Positions 7,290-16,195 are shown, numbered from the stretch's first letter. The stretch: 34,810 bases of DNA from Candidatus Eiseniibacteriota bacterium (GCA_005893265.1 VBOX01000065.1:12789-47598); one strand, 5' to 3'. Numbers and translations are program-made. The notes: generated by a model from the letters alone, not told the origin.

Positions 7290-10000
7290 AACGGCACGCG
7301 TCCATGAGCCAATCGCCCACGGCAACCCGTCGGGAACCGGTGAAGAAAGGGAGTCCGGTCTTCGAGGCCGTCCTCGCCAATGGCTTGAAGGTCTTGATCC
7401 AGGAGACGCGGGGGGCGCCGGTCGTCTCCTTCATGGTCTGGTACAAGGTCGGATCCCGAAACGAGAGCACCGGCATGACCGGCATCTCCCATTTGCTCGA
7501 GCACATGATGTTCAAAGGAACACCGAAGTACGGCAAAGGCGAGATCGCGCGGCTTCTGCAGCGAAATGGCGCCTCGTTCAACGCGGGGACCTCGCTGGAC
7601 TACACGAACTATTTCGAGGTGCTCGCGTCGGACCGCCTCGAGCTGGCGATGGAGATCGAAGCCGATCGCATGACGAATGCGCTCATCCCCGAGGAAGAAC
7701 ATCGGCTCGAAATGACCGTCGTTCACTCGGAGCTTGAGCGGAACGAGGACGATCCTCACCGGGCGCTTTACACGGAGCTCTTCGCGCAGGCCTTCCAGGC
7801 ACACCCCTATCACTGGCCGACGATCGGATGGCGAAGCGACGTCGAAGCGATTCGAACGGAGCAGATCCGTGACTACTACCGGAGCCATTATCTGCCCAAC
7901 AACGCCACGGTCGTCATCGTGGGGGACGCGTCGCGTGACGAAGCGCTCGCGCTCGTGGAGAAACACTTCGGCCTGATCGAGAGAGGCCCGGAGCCTCCGC
8001 CCGTCGTGACGGTGGAGCCGCCGCAAATCGGTGAGCGTCGATTCAAGATTCGAAAGCCCGGAGACACGCGCTACCTCATGGTGGCCTACAAGGCGCCCGC
8101 GCTCACGGACCCGGACACCTATGCCCTGGACGTGCTCGGCATGATCTTGGGCCATGGGAAGGCGTCCCGGCTCTATCAGGCCCTCGTCGAAGGAAAGCTC
8201 GCCACGGATGCCGAGGCGGCGAATGAGACGGCGCGCGATCCTCTCTTCTTCATCGCCGAGGCCACCGCGGCTCCCGGCGTGCCGCTGGACAGGCTGGAGC
8301 GGGCGCTGCTCGAGGAAGCGGACCGTATGAAAGCGGAGCCCCCATCGCAGGGTGAGCTCAGCCGCGTGAAAAAGCAGATCCAGGCGTCCTTCACGTATTC
8401 CAGGGATTCCGTTCGGAGCCTGGCGCAGCAATTGGGGTACTACGAAACCGTGGGGTCATACCGATACCTGGACACCTACCTCGACCTGATCGCGAAGGTG
8501 ACTCCCGAGGATATCCAAAGGGTGGCGCGCGGATACCTCCTGGACGACTCGCGAACGGTCGGCCACTACGATCCGCTCCCCCTCGACGGGGTCCCCTCGG
8601 CAGGATACGCCCGCGGCGCGGGCGGACCGCGTGGGGGGCCGGGACGCATTCGTCGGCCCGCCGAGAACCGATACCGGGAGCGCGATGCCGGGTCCGCCGC
8701 GGCGACGAAGGGCCCGTCGCGCGCCATCGAGCCGGTCCGATTCGAGCTCCCGAACGGCCTCGTGGTCGTGCACCGGGTGAATCCTGCGAACCCGACCGTC
8801 GCGATCCAGGGTCTCGTGAAGGCGGGCGCGATTTACGACCCGGCCGGAAAGGGCGGGCTCGCCAGCTTCGTGGCAGCGATGCTGGACAGGGGCACCACGA
8901 ACCGCACGGCGCTGGATCAAGCGGAGGCGCTCGAGAGCATCGGAGCGAGTCTCCGCTTCAATGGAGGCCCGGAGACCGTCACGTTCTCCGGGAACGCGCT
9001 GGCGGAGGACATCGGCACGGTGCTCGCTGTCCTGGCCGACGCGCTCCGGAACCCGGACTTTCCGCCGGACCAGATCGAGAAGGCGCGCGACGAGCAGATC
9101 GTTCGGGTCAAGGTTGCGGAGGAGGACACAGCCTTCGTGGCCTCGAAGGTCGCGAATGAGATTCTCTTCCCCCCCGGGCACCCGTTCCACCTTTCGTCCA
9201 TAGGCACCAAAGCCTCCCTCGGCGCGATCGCGCGCGACGACCTGACGTCCTCCCATGCCGCGCACTATGGGCCCAACACGGTCGTTTTGGTTCTGGTCGG
9301 AGACATCGACTCCAGGGCCACGATCGAGCAGGTGACGCAATCGTTCGGCGATTGGCGGAAGCTCGAGGGCCCCGCGCCGTTCGCGGTGCCCCGCATCGAG
9401 CCGCCCGATCGCGCGGAGCGGCGAATCGTTCGCATGGAAGGGAAATCACAGGTGGACGTCGTCTACGGCCTGCCGGGGTTGTCCCGAACCGATCCCGACT
9501 ATTACGCGGCCTTGATCATGAACTACCTCCTGGGCGGTGGCTCCCTCTCGAGCCGCCTCATGGACAACCTCCGCGACAAGCAGGGGCTCGTGTACGGTGT
9601 CTATTCGAATTTGAACGCGGGGATCGGCGCGGGGCCGATTCAGATCCGGGCCGGAACCAACCCTGCGAACGCGGACCGGACGGCGAAGGCGATCTGGACC
9701 GAGGTGAAGCGGATGCACGACGGGGGACCTACGCCGATGGAGCTAGCGGAGGCAAAGAGCTACATGACCGGGGTCTTCCCTGTCAGGCTCGAGACGAATT
9801 CCGGGGTCGCGTCCCAGCTGCTTGGGGCCGAGCTCTACGGGCTCGGCATGGACTATATCGACCGCTACGTCGCCCTCATCAACAGCGTCTCGCTTGAGGA
9901 GGTGAGCGCAGCCGCGAGAAGGTACCTTGCCCCCCGAGGCTATGCGCTGGCTATCGCGGGAAGCTACGATGCGGACCCTTCGGCGCCCGGGGTTGCATGA
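7286..10000 (+). CDS. M16 family zinc metallopeptidase, fused two-half form
   Basis: 904-residue pitrilysin/insulinase-family peptidase. The N-terminal half has the inverted zinc motif HLLEH at 69-73 (His69, Glu72, His73) and a downstream Glu149 at the spacing expected for the third ligand. A second peptidase-like half starts near residue 495 after a Gly/Pro/Arg-rich linker (about 450-495). At the equivalent place it reads GLASFVAAMLDRGT and lacks the zinc ligands, so it is probably the structural, non-catalytic half. The start ATG overlaps the methyltransferase stop (ATGA). An upstream in-frame extension lies inside that gene and is rejected. No signal peptide is seen. The stop overlaps the next gene. 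Confidence 0.9.
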   Translation: MKRHASMSQSPTATRREPVKKGSPVFEAVLANGLKVLIQETRGAPVVSFMVWYKVGSRNESTGMTGISHLLEHMMFKGTPKYGKGEIARLLQRNGASFNAGTSLDYTNYFEVLASDRLELAMEIEADRMTNALIPEEEHRLEMTVVHSELERNEDDPHRALYTELFAQAFQAHPYHWPTIGWRSDVEAIRTEQIRDYYRSHYLPNNATVVIVGDASRDEALALVEKHFGLIERGPEPPPVVTVEPPQIGERRFKIRKPGDTRYLMVAYKAPALTDPDTYALDVLGMILGHGKASRLYQALVEGKLATDAEAANETARDPLFFIAEATAAPGVPLDRLERALLEEADRMKAEPPSQGELSRVKKQIQASFTYSRDSVRSLAQQLGYYETVGSYRYLDTYLDLIAKVTPEDIQRVARGYLLDDSRTVGHYDPLPLDGVPSAGYARGAGGPRGGPGRIRRPAENRYRERDAGSAAATKGPSRAIEPVRFELPNGLVVVHRVNPANPTVAIQGLVKAGAIYDPAGKGGLASFVAAMLDRGTTNRTALDQAEALESIGASLRFNGGPETVTFSGNALAEDIGTVLAVLADALRNPDFPPDQIEKARDEQIVRVKVAEEDTAFVASKVANEILFPPGHPFHLSSIGTKASLGAIARDDLTSSHAAHYGPNTVVLVLVGDIDSRATIEQVTQSFGDWRKLEGPAPFAVPRIEPPDRAERRIVRMEGKSQVDVVYGLPGLSRTDPDYYAALIMNYLLGGGSLSSRLMDNLRDKQGLVYGVYSNLNAGIGAGPIQIRAGTNPANADRTAKAIWTEVKRMHDGGPTPMELAEAKSYMTGVFPVRLETNSGVASQLLGAELYGLGMDYIDRYVALINSVSLEEVSAAARRYLAPRGYALAIAGSYDADPSAPGVA

Positions 10001-11289
10001 CTCCGATCCGCCGGCTCCACGCGAGGCGTCCCGCGCTTGCGGCGCTTGCGGCGCTTCTCCTCGTCGGCCCCCTCGCTCCCGGGCCCGCGCAGGCCAAGCG
10101 CATTTTCGTGCCCCGCCAGTACAAGCGTCTTCAAGCGGCCATCGACGCGGCCGCTGTTGGGGACACCCTTTGGGTGTCGGCCGGAACCTATAACGGCCCG
10201 TTCGTCCTCAAGAAGCGGCTCGTGCTCTTTGGCGAGGGAGGGCCGACCGAAACCATCTTGGACGGCCGGGACAGCGTGCGGGTGCTCCACGTGGAGGGCG
10301 TCGTAGGCGGCGGGATCTACGGGTTTCGAATTCAGCGCGGGAAGGCGCCCGGGGGAAGCGGGATCTACTGCCTGCGGGACTCAACGTTCTCGATCGAGAG
10401 CTGCGATATCCGATCGAACTGGGAAGCCGGGATCGCGGCGTGGCAGACCGCCATCCGGATCGCCGATTCCGAGATTTCGCAGAACAAGGGCAGCGGACTC
10501 ACCGCGAGCGATACCGAAATGAAGCTCTTTGGCGTGACCTTCCGCTCGAACCATGGCGCGACCGGAGGAGGAATATCGCTCGTGAAATCGGTGCTTCAGC
10601 TCGCCACCGGCTGCCTCTTCGAGGAGAACCGAGCGGACGGGGGCACGGGAGGAGCCGTCAACGCGGAGAACTCGTTGCTCGCGTTTATGAACTGCACTTT
10701 TAGAGGAAACACGTCCGCGGTCGCGGGCGGCGCCTTGGCCGCCACCGATAGCTCCGACCTTCGTGTTCGCAACTCGGTGTTCACCGCGAACCGCGCGGCG
10801 ACGGGCGGCGCGGTGCTGGTGGATCACGCCGCCCTCACGCTCCAAGCCTCCATTTTCAATAAGAACCGCGCGACCGCCGCCGGCGCCGCGATTCAGATCC
10901 TGGCCCGGCGGACGGCGGGAGTAAACCCTGCCCTGTACGGCAACACCTTCTATCGGAACGGAGTCGATGCGGAGGGAGGCGCCATCTTCGCCCAGGAGGT
11001 GTCCCCCGAAATCGTCCGCAACATCTTCGTCGTCGACAGCACCGCCAAGAACAAGGCTGTGCTCGAGCTGAAAAGCTCCCCGCGCTATGAGTGCAACCTG
11101 ATCCACACGCTGGACGGCCCCGGTGACCGCCCCTCCGGGAATACGATCGCGGGGGATCCCTCCTTCTGCGACCCCGAAAAAGGGGACTTCCACCTGAGAG
11201 ACCTGAGCCCGGCCCTCGTCGCCTCGTGCGGAAAAATCGGCGCCCTCGGCAAGGGGTGCGTCTCCTTCAAGATGGTCCCCGGCCACTAG
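9997..11289 (+). CDS. Secreted right-handed parallel beta-helix protein
   Basis: 430-residue exported protein. The signal peptide covers about residues 1-33 and ends AQA. The remainder is a pectin-lyase-like right-handed beta-helix. It opens with the common cap pattern YKRLQAAIDAAAVGDTLWVSAGTY, then has turns of about 22 residues marked by GGAI/GGAV/GGALA and N-x-F/N-x-A patterns. No catalytic residues of pectate lyases are evident, so a structural or glycan-binding role is as likely as enzyme activity. Its ATG overlaps the M16 stop (ATGA). No C-terminal sorting domain is seen. Confidence 0.8.
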   Translation: MTPIRRLHARRPALAALAALLLVGPLAPGPAQAKRIFVPRQYKRLQAAIDAAAVGDTLWVSAGTYNGPFVLKKRLVLFGEGGPTETILDGRDSVRVLHVEGVVGGGIYGFRIQRGKAPGGSGIYCLRDSTFSIESCDIRSNWEAGIAAWQTAIRIADSEISQNKGSGLTASDTEMKLFGVTFRSNHGATGGGISLVKSVLQLATGCLFEENRADGGTGGAVNAENSLLAFMNCTFRGNTSAVAGGALAATDSSDLRVRNSVFTANRAATGGAVLVDHAALTLQASIFNKNRATAAGAAIQILARRTAGVNPALYGNTFYRNGVDAEGGAIFAQEVSPEIVRNIFVVDSTAKNKAVLELKSSPRYECNLIHTLDGPGDRPSGNTIAGDPSFCDPEKGDFHLRDLSPALVASCGKIGALGKGCVSFKMVPGH

Positions 11290-11391
11290 GCAACGCTGGC
11301 GCCCCACTGGAACTTTAGAAGCCCTGGGGCGGTAGTGCTTGGGTGAGGCGACGGTGGCCCTGTAAGTTTCAGTCCTGCAAGGAGGTCATGA

Positions 11392-12150
11392 ATGAGGCTG
11401 CTCAAATGGATGCCCTTGGGGGCCGCCCTTTTCGCCATGGGGTTGGGCCTCTCCTCGGCGGCCCTCTCTCCGTCTCGCGCGGATGACGAGGACGCGAAGG
11501 GCGGAACCGAAAAGAAAGTCACCCGCATCACGCGCGATGGCGAGGAGCGCGATGCCCAAGCAGGGTACTTGGGCGTCCAGGTCCAGCGGCTCACGGCCGC
11601 GTTGCGTCGCGCGAAAGGTATTCCGGAATCCACGGAGGGAGCGCTCGTCAACACCGTGGAGGACGGGAGCCCAGCGGACAACGGCGGAATCAGGCGAGGG
11701 GACCTGATCCTCGAAGTGAACCACGAAGCGACGCGCGATCCATCGGACCTAGTCCAGCTCGTGCGCGACTTGGAGCCGGGCTCGAGGGTACCGGTGCTGA
11801 TTTGGCGCGACGGCGTTCGGAAGACTCTGAACCTCAAGGTCGGATCGCGCCCCGAGGGCAGCGACACCCCCATGCCGATGCCGGGCTGGGAAGGTCCGGG
11901 CGGCGACCGCGGCGGGCCCGATGGCGGCCCCAGGATGCAGATACTTCGCCGGAACCAGGGTGATCTCCAGCAGCAGCTCCGCGACATTCAGGAGCAACTG
12001 TCCAAGCTGCGCGACGAGGATCTCGCGCGTCTGGAGCAGGAAATCCGCGACCTTCGGTCCGACCTTCAGCGCGGCGGCATCCTGGACAACAGCAGGGATC
12101 GAGACCGTTCTGATGATCGCGGCCGGAACGACAAGGAAAGCGGGGACTGA
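11392..12150 (+). CDS. Exported PDZ-domain protein with C-terminal coiled coil
   Basis: 252-residue protein with a signal peptide at about 1-30. A single PDZ domain at about 55-155 has the DegP/HtrA-type pattern GYLGVQVQ, then GALVNTVEDGSPADNGGIRR and GDLILEVNHEA. No serine protease domain is attached. Residues about 160-185 are Gly/Pro-rich. Residues about 185-230 form a predicted coiled coil (LQQQLRDIQEQLSKLRDEDL), followed by an Asp/Arg-rich tail. It probably acts as a periplasmic scaffold or adaptor. A strong ribosome binding site (AAGGAGGT at 11379-11386) lies 5 bases before the ATG. It has its own 102-base upstream gap. Confidence 0.82.
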   Translation: MRLLKWMPLGAALFAMGLGLSSAALSPSRADDEDAKGGTEKKVTRITRDGEERDAQAGYLGVQVQRLTAALRRAKGIPESTEGALVNTVEDGSPADNGGIRRGDLILEVNHEATRDPSDLVQLVRDLEPGSRVPVLIWRDGVRKTLNLKVGSRPEGSDTPMPMPGWEGPGGDRGGPDGGPRMQILRRNQGDLQQQLRDIQEQLSKLRDEDLARLEQEIRDLRSDLQRGGILDNSRDRDRSDDRGRNDKESGD

Positions 12151-12174
12151 CGACGTTGTGAGCAGTAAGTAAAC

Positions 12175-12236
12175 GGCGGGTGGGTGTTTCCTTTGGATGG
12201 TTCGAGCCCATCGAGAACTGTTCAAACCCACCCGCC
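12175..12236. repeat. Long-range inverted repeat (11-bp arms) after the PDZ gene
   Basis: GGCGGGTGGGT at 12175-12185 is perfectly complementary to ACCCACCCGCC at 12226-12236, with a 40-base loop that holds a smaller stem (GATGG / CCATC). It starts 25 bases after the PDZ gene stop. It could be a terminator or mRNA-stabilising structure, but no T-run follows it. Confidence 0.45.
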
Positions 12237-12288
12237 CCTCCCTTCTTCCCAACCACCGACACCAAAGAGGTTGGACCCCCGGACGGGT

Positions 12289-12304
12289 CGCATGCTACCA
12301 TGCG
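12289..12304. other. Short perfect hairpin in the leader gap
   Basis: CGCATG (12289-12294) and CATGCG (12299-12304) form a 6-base-pair stem with a 4-base loop. It lies between the PDZ gene and the candidate promoter of the carboxypeptidase. No function assigned. Confidence 0.3.
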
Positions 12305-12310
12305 TCTCGT

Positions 12311-12340
12311 TTGACGCTTTAGAACCGCAACGCGTACGGT
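12311..12340 (+). promoter_or_regulatory. Weak candidate promoter for the carboxypeptidase gene
   Basis: TTGACG at 12311-12316 matches five of six -35 consensus bases. A poor -10 (TACGGT, 12335-12340) follows after 18 bases. A start near 12347 would leave a leader of about 100 bases that contains the two hairpins at 12351-12399. Confidence 0.3.
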
Positions 12341-12350
12341 TTTTGCTACA

Positions 12351-12399
12351 TATCGGAGTGCCCAGTCCGATAAGCGTGGGGGGGACAATCCCATGTCCC
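12351..12399 (+). promoter_or_regulatory. Structured 5' leader: two consecutive hairpins
   Basis: Hairpin 1: TATCGGA (12351-12357) with TCCGATA (12366-12372), 8-base loop. Hairpin 2: GGGACA (12382-12387) with TGTCCC (12394-12399), 6-base loop, extendable by G-U pairs and followed by TTTCC. They lie 48 bases before the chosen start of the carboxypeptidase. The layout resembles a regulated leader or attenuator, but I recognise no known riboswitch class. Confidence 0.4.
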
Positions 12400-12446
12400 T
12401 TTCCTACAACCCGCTGGTACCCACACGGATGAGGGCTGGGAAACCT

Positions 12447-13451
12447 ATGACCTATCGCCGAACGCTCATTTCCCTGGCTTGTGGCCTCCTTGTAACACTG
12501 GGCCTGGCGGAGCACGCCCCGGCCGCCCCAGCTCAGCAATACGCACGCTCGCCCGGCCCGAACGGTACAAGGCTGGCGTCCGCTTCGGTCACGGCGTCCG
12601 CCCCCTCGAGGACCCGTACCCGCCGGTCGCGGCGCCGGCTACGCAGGCGAGCAACCTTCTCGCTGCCGCAAGTTACGCGGGATGGCATCCCCAGGCTGCA
12701 CGCAAAGGCGGCTTACGTCGTCGACGAGACGAGCAACCGGGTGCTCTTCCAGAAGAATCCGGCGGAGCTCTATCCCATCGCGAGCCTGACGAAGCTGATG
12801 ACCGCCCTCGTCTTTTTCCAGACCGCCCCCGCGTTCGACCAGGTCGTCGAGATCGCGCCGGAAGACGTGAAGAACTCGAGCCGTTCGCACATTCGCCCGC
12901 GCGAGGAGATCACAGTCCGGGATCTCCTTCACGCGGCCCTCATGTCCTCGGACAACGTCGCGACGAAGGCGCTCGTACGGACATGCGGTATCCCAACCGA
13001 GGAGTTCGTTCAGAGAATGAATATGCTGGCGGATTCGCTGGGTCTCACGGGGGCGCGTTTCGTGGAGCCCACCGGCCTGAGCGAGCAGAACGTGGCGACA
13101 GCGCAAGCCATCGCCGCGATGCTGCGGACCGCCGCCGCAAATCCAATCGTCAGCTCCATCATGCAGAAGCAGACGTACACGTTCGCCTCGGACCGGAAGC
13201 TCCACCGGCTCGTGAATACGAACCGACTGCTCCGGAGCAAGTGGCGCATCACCGGCGGGAAGACAGGCTTCATCAGCGAAGCCGGCTACTGCCTCGCCAC
13301 CCTCGTCGAGACTCCCTCCGGCACGGAGGTGACCGCGGTGTTGCTCGGGGCGCCGAGCAACCGGCTCCGGTTTGCGGAGGCGAGAAGGCTCCTCGACTGG
13401 ACGTTCCGCTTCGGACTGCCGCAGAGCAGCGCGGCCCCAGGGAACGACTAG
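12447..13451 (+). CDS. D-alanyl-D-alanine carboxypeptidase (peptidase S11, PBP5-like)
   Basis: 334-residue exported penicillin-binding protein that trims the terminal D-Ala of peptidoglycan stem peptides. Catalytic motifs: SLTK at 113-116 (nucleophile Ser113, Lys116), SDN at 168-170 and KTG at 272-274. The chosen ATG at 12447 places a normal signal peptide at the N-terminus (MTYRRTLISLACGLLVTLGL). In-frame ATGs at 12393 and 12429 would only add residues before it. A very basic linker (about 55-68) follows the signal peptide. The C-terminal PBP5 beta domain and membrane-anchoring helix are absent. It is followed three bases later by an M23 peptidase gene, so this is a wall-remodelling pair. 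Confidence 0.9.
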   Translation: MTYRRTLISLACGLLVTLGLAEHAPAAPAQQYARSPGPNGTRLASASVTASAPSRTRTRRSRRRLRRRATFSLPQVTRDGIPRLHAKAAYVVDETSNRVLFQKNPAELYPIASLTKLMTALVFFQTAPAFDQVVEIAPEDVKNSSRSHIRPREEITVRDLLHAALMSSDNVATKALVRTCGIPTEEFVQRMNMLADSLGLTGARFVEPTGLSEQNVATAQAIAAMLRTAAANPIVSSIMQKQTYTFASDRKLHRLVNTNRLLRSKWRITGGKTGFISEAGYCLATLVETPSGTEVTAVLLGAPSNRLRFAEARRLLDWTFRFGLPQSSAAPGND

Positions 13452-13454
13452 CGC

Positions 13455-14855
13455 GTGCGGCCCCGCGGCGCGATCTTTCGACGGGCGTGTCGCCTTTCGA
13501 TTGCCGTGACCCTCCTCTGCCTCCTGGCCCCCTCGCCGGGCCCGGCGGAAGAATCCGCTCCGACCGCCCGGGCCTTCGTTTATCCAATTGGAAACGAGCA
13601 GGATTTCACGAAGCCGGCGCCGGGTGAGCTCGCGGGGTTCCACGTTTCGTCTCCCTACCTCGCGGTGCGCCAGGCCCGCAAACGCCGGCCGCAGAGGATC
13701 CACTACGGCGTGGATCTGTCCGCCGGCTCCAGCGGCCCTGTCGTCCGAGCGATAGCGGCCGGAGTCGTCGACGTGAGCGACGGCAATGCGCTCATCAAGG
13801 TTCGCAAAGCTCAGACGATCAAGCTCCCGAAGGTCGTGGACGGCAAACAGGTCTACGCCAACGCGATCCGGTACAGGACGGCCTATCGCTGGCGCACCGG
13901 CTGGGGAAACCGGGTCGTGATCCGGCACAGGCTCCCGAACGGGGACATTGTTTACTCCCTGTACGCGCATCTCATGCCGCGATCGGTGCTGGTGAAGAAG
14001 GGGGACATCGTGGCGGCGGGGCAGCCTATCGCCAAGGTGGGCCGGACCGGGCGCGCGACCGCGCCGCACCTCCATTTGGAGATACGGACGAATCGGATCG
14101 AGGTTCCGCATACGGTGAACCCTCTCTCCTTCCTCGAGGACCACGTCATGCGCTTCGAGGATCTGGAGCCCGGGAGCTGGCAGTCCCGCTATGCGCTGGC
14201 CGCGATCAAGGACGGCGTGATCGGTGGGTCGAAGAAGCGCTTCGATCCGGACGATTCAATCTCGCGGGAGGCCTTCTACGCCGCGCTCGTATCCATGTTC
14301 CACTTGGGCACCCCCTTCACCAAGGACGAGTTCCGGTCCAGCCTCGACGCGCTCGTGGATGCCGGAATCATGGACGACACGGAGCGCTCGGGGAAGCGTG
14401 CGGAGGATCATGTGAGCCGGTCGGACGCTCTCGAGCTTGTGCTCCGGTGCCTGGATCGCGGCGCGGCCGAGAGCCCAAGCCTGGCTCGGATCGCAACCGA
14501 CCAGCTCGCGAGCGATTTCAACGTGGAATTCGCGGGACGCGAAGCCGCGGTCACCGCCGCACTCGAGGCGCACAGGCTCGCCGCCGCTGAGACGGAGGCG
14601 CGAAGGAAGCTTGCCGCGGCGAAGACCGGCCGGATTGCCAAGGAAGCCGCGGCTCGCGGGGAACGCGCGCGGGCCAAGGTCGTACCGGTCAAGCCGGTTC
14701 CGATTCTCGACCCGGGATTCGAATCCCTCGCGCAGTCGACGAAGAATATTTCTCGTGCCGAAGCGTGCCTGCTCCTGGCCTCTGCGATACGTCTCGGCTC
14801 CTCGCATCTTTCGGCCCTGGAGCGCGCCGCCACGCGGGCCACGAACTCGGGCTAG
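13455..14855 (+). CDS. M23 metallopeptidase fused to S-layer homology repeats
   Basis: 466-residue exported protein. After a signal peptide (about 1-31), a LytM/M23 domain carries the full zinc and catalytic set: His83 and Asp87 in HYGVD, His172 in LYAHL, and His205/His207 in HLHLE. The C-terminal half has SLH-like segments at about 232-285 (YALAAIKDGVIGG, then FDPDDSISREAF), about 290-335 (LVDAGIMDD, then VSRSDALELVL) and a degenerate third near the end (NISRAEACLLLASA), separated by an Ala-rich helical stretch. The peptidase probably cuts peptidoglycan cross-links while the SLH repeats hold it to the wall. The GTG at 13455 follows the carboxypeptidase stop by three bases. Confidence 0.87.
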   Translation: MRPRGAIFRRACRLSIAVTLLCLLAPSPGPAEESAPTARAFVYPIGNEQDFTKPAPGELAGFHVSSPYLAVRQARKRRPQRIHYGVDLSAGSSGPVVRAIAAGVVDVSDGNALIKVRKAQTIKLPKVVDGKQVYANAIRYRTAYRWRTGWGNRVVIRHRLPNGDIVYSLYAHLMPRSVLVKKGDIVAAGQPIAKVGRTGRATAPHLHLEIRTNRIEVPHTVNPLSFLEDHVMRFEDLEPGSWQSRYALAAIKDGVIGGSKKRFDPDDSISREAFYAALVSMFHLGTPFTKDEFRSSLDALVDAGIMDDTERSGKRAEDHVSRSDALELVLRCLDRGAAESPSLARIATDQLASDFNVEFAGREAAVTAALEAHRLAAAETEARRKLAAAKTGRIAKEAAARGERARAKVVPVKPVPILDPGFESLAQSTKNISRAEACLLLASAIRLGSSHLSALERAATRATNSG

Positions 14856-14888
14856 CCTTCCCCCTCCGGCGCTGGCATTGTCGCCGGC

Positions 14889-16166
14889 GTGGCTTCTCCC
14901 GCTTCGCCATCGTTACGCTCGACCCTCGTCCGCGCCGAAGGCATCCACGTCTGGGACGCGGGGGGCCGCCGCTACCTGGACGCGATCTCCGGCGCCTTCT
15001 GCGTTCAGCTGGGCTACAGCCGCACGGACTTGGTCCGCGTGATGGCGGAAGCCGCGTCTCGTCTCCCCTTTGCCCGCCCCACAACGTTCGACAGTGAGGA
15101 ATCGGAAGGATACGCCCGGGAGCTTCTCGCGGCGGCGGGTCCGCCTTTCTCCCGCGTCCTCTTCACTTCTTCGGGGAGCGAGGCGGTGGAGGCCGCTCTC
15201 AAGACGGCCTACCGTTACCAGCGTGCCGCCGGGTACGCGGGGCGGACGCGCGTGGCGCACCTGCGCGGGCACTTCCACGGAGCGACGCTCGCGGCGTTGC
15301 AGGTGACCGACTACGGTCCCCGCCGGGCGCCCTACGAAACGGTGCTGGCCGGGGGTTCGCCGGCGCTCGCGGAGGAGGCGGGCGGGCGGCCGCTCGACGA
15401 GGAAGTGGGAGACGCCGCGGCGCTGATCGCGGAGACCGTTCCCGCGGCCGGCCTGGGCGCGCCGGTGCCGCCCCCAGGCTATCTCGCCCGGCTCCGCGGC
15501 GCGTGCGACGCGGGCCGCGCCTTATGGATTGCCGACGAGGTTTTGACCGGGTTCGGCCGGGTCGGCCCGCTCTTCGCCTGGAAGAGACTCGCCGAGCGCC
15601 CGGAGGACCAAGGCGCCGTCCCCGATATCGTCGCCTTCGGCAAGGGCGCGGGCGCGGGCTACGCACCCGTCGGAGGCGTTCTCCTCGCCCACCGCGTGGC
15701 CTCGGCGCTCGATTCCGCTCCGGACGGACCCTTCGTCCACGCGCAAACCTACGGCGGAAACCCGATCGCGTGCGCCGTGGGCCGGCGGGTGCTCGCCGCG
15801 CTGCGCGAGGAGAAGATCGACGCGCGCGTGCGCGAGAAGGAAACGCTCCTCGCCGGCGCGCTCGCCCCCCTCGCGCGACACCCCCATGTCCGCGAGGTGC
15901 ACGGGCTCGGGTTTCTCCACGGTGTGGAGCTCCAAGCGGACCGGTCAGGGGCGCCGTTTCCGCGCGGGCTCGCGATCGCCGAGCGCATGGAGGCGGCCTG
16001 CCGCGAGCGAGGGATCCTGGTCTACACAGGCGTCGGGTCGGCCGATGGGGCGCGGGGAGATTTCCTCCTGATCGCGCCGCCGCTCGTCTCGGATCCGCAC
16101 CATTTCGCCCAGATCGCGATCGCGATCACGCGGGCGTTGGACGAGGTGATGGGCGGCTTTCCGTGA
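14889..16166 (+). CDS. Class III PLP-dependent aminotransferase
   Basis: 425-residue fold-type I aminotransferase of the acetylornithine/omega-amino-acid group. PLP phosphate binding is at SSGSEAVEAAL (94-104), with His128 and Gly131 in the HFHGATL motif. Asp216 in IADEVLTGFGR pairs with the cofactor nitrogen, and Lys252 in FGKGAGAGYAP forms the Schiff base. It is a full-length family member. The substrate cannot be deduced: neighbours are envelope proteins rather than a biosynthetic pathway. The GTG start at 14889 fits the domain boundary, but the ribosome binding site is weak. Confidence 0.88.
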   Translation: MASPASPSLRSTLVRAEGIHVWDAGGRRYLDAISGAFCVQLGYSRTDLVRVMAEAASRLPFARPTTFDSEESEGYARELLAAAGPPFSRVLFTSSGSEAVEAALKTAYRYQRAAGYAGRTRVAHLRGHFHGATLAALQVTDYGPRRAPYETVLAGGSPALAEEAGGRPLDEEVGDAAALIAETVPAAGLGAPVPPPGYLARLRGACDAGRALWIADEVLTGFGRVGPLFAWKRLAERPEDQGAVPDIVAFGKGAGAGYAPVGGVLLAHRVASALDSAPDGPFVHAQTYGGNPIACAVGRRVLAALREEKIDARVREKETLLAGALAPLARHPHVREVHGLGFLHGVELQADRSGAPFPRGLAIAERMEAACRERGILVYTGVGSADGARGDFLLIAPPLVSDPHHFAQIAIAITRALDEVMGGFP

Positions 16167-16195
16167 GCGGCCCCTACTGGAGGGATCGCATGGCG

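Noticed and set aside
12184-12432. 82-residue plus-strand frame between the PDZ and carboxypeptidase genes
   Set aside because: Pro/Ser-rich random-looking translation, no ribosome binding site, and it covers hairpins that look regulatory.
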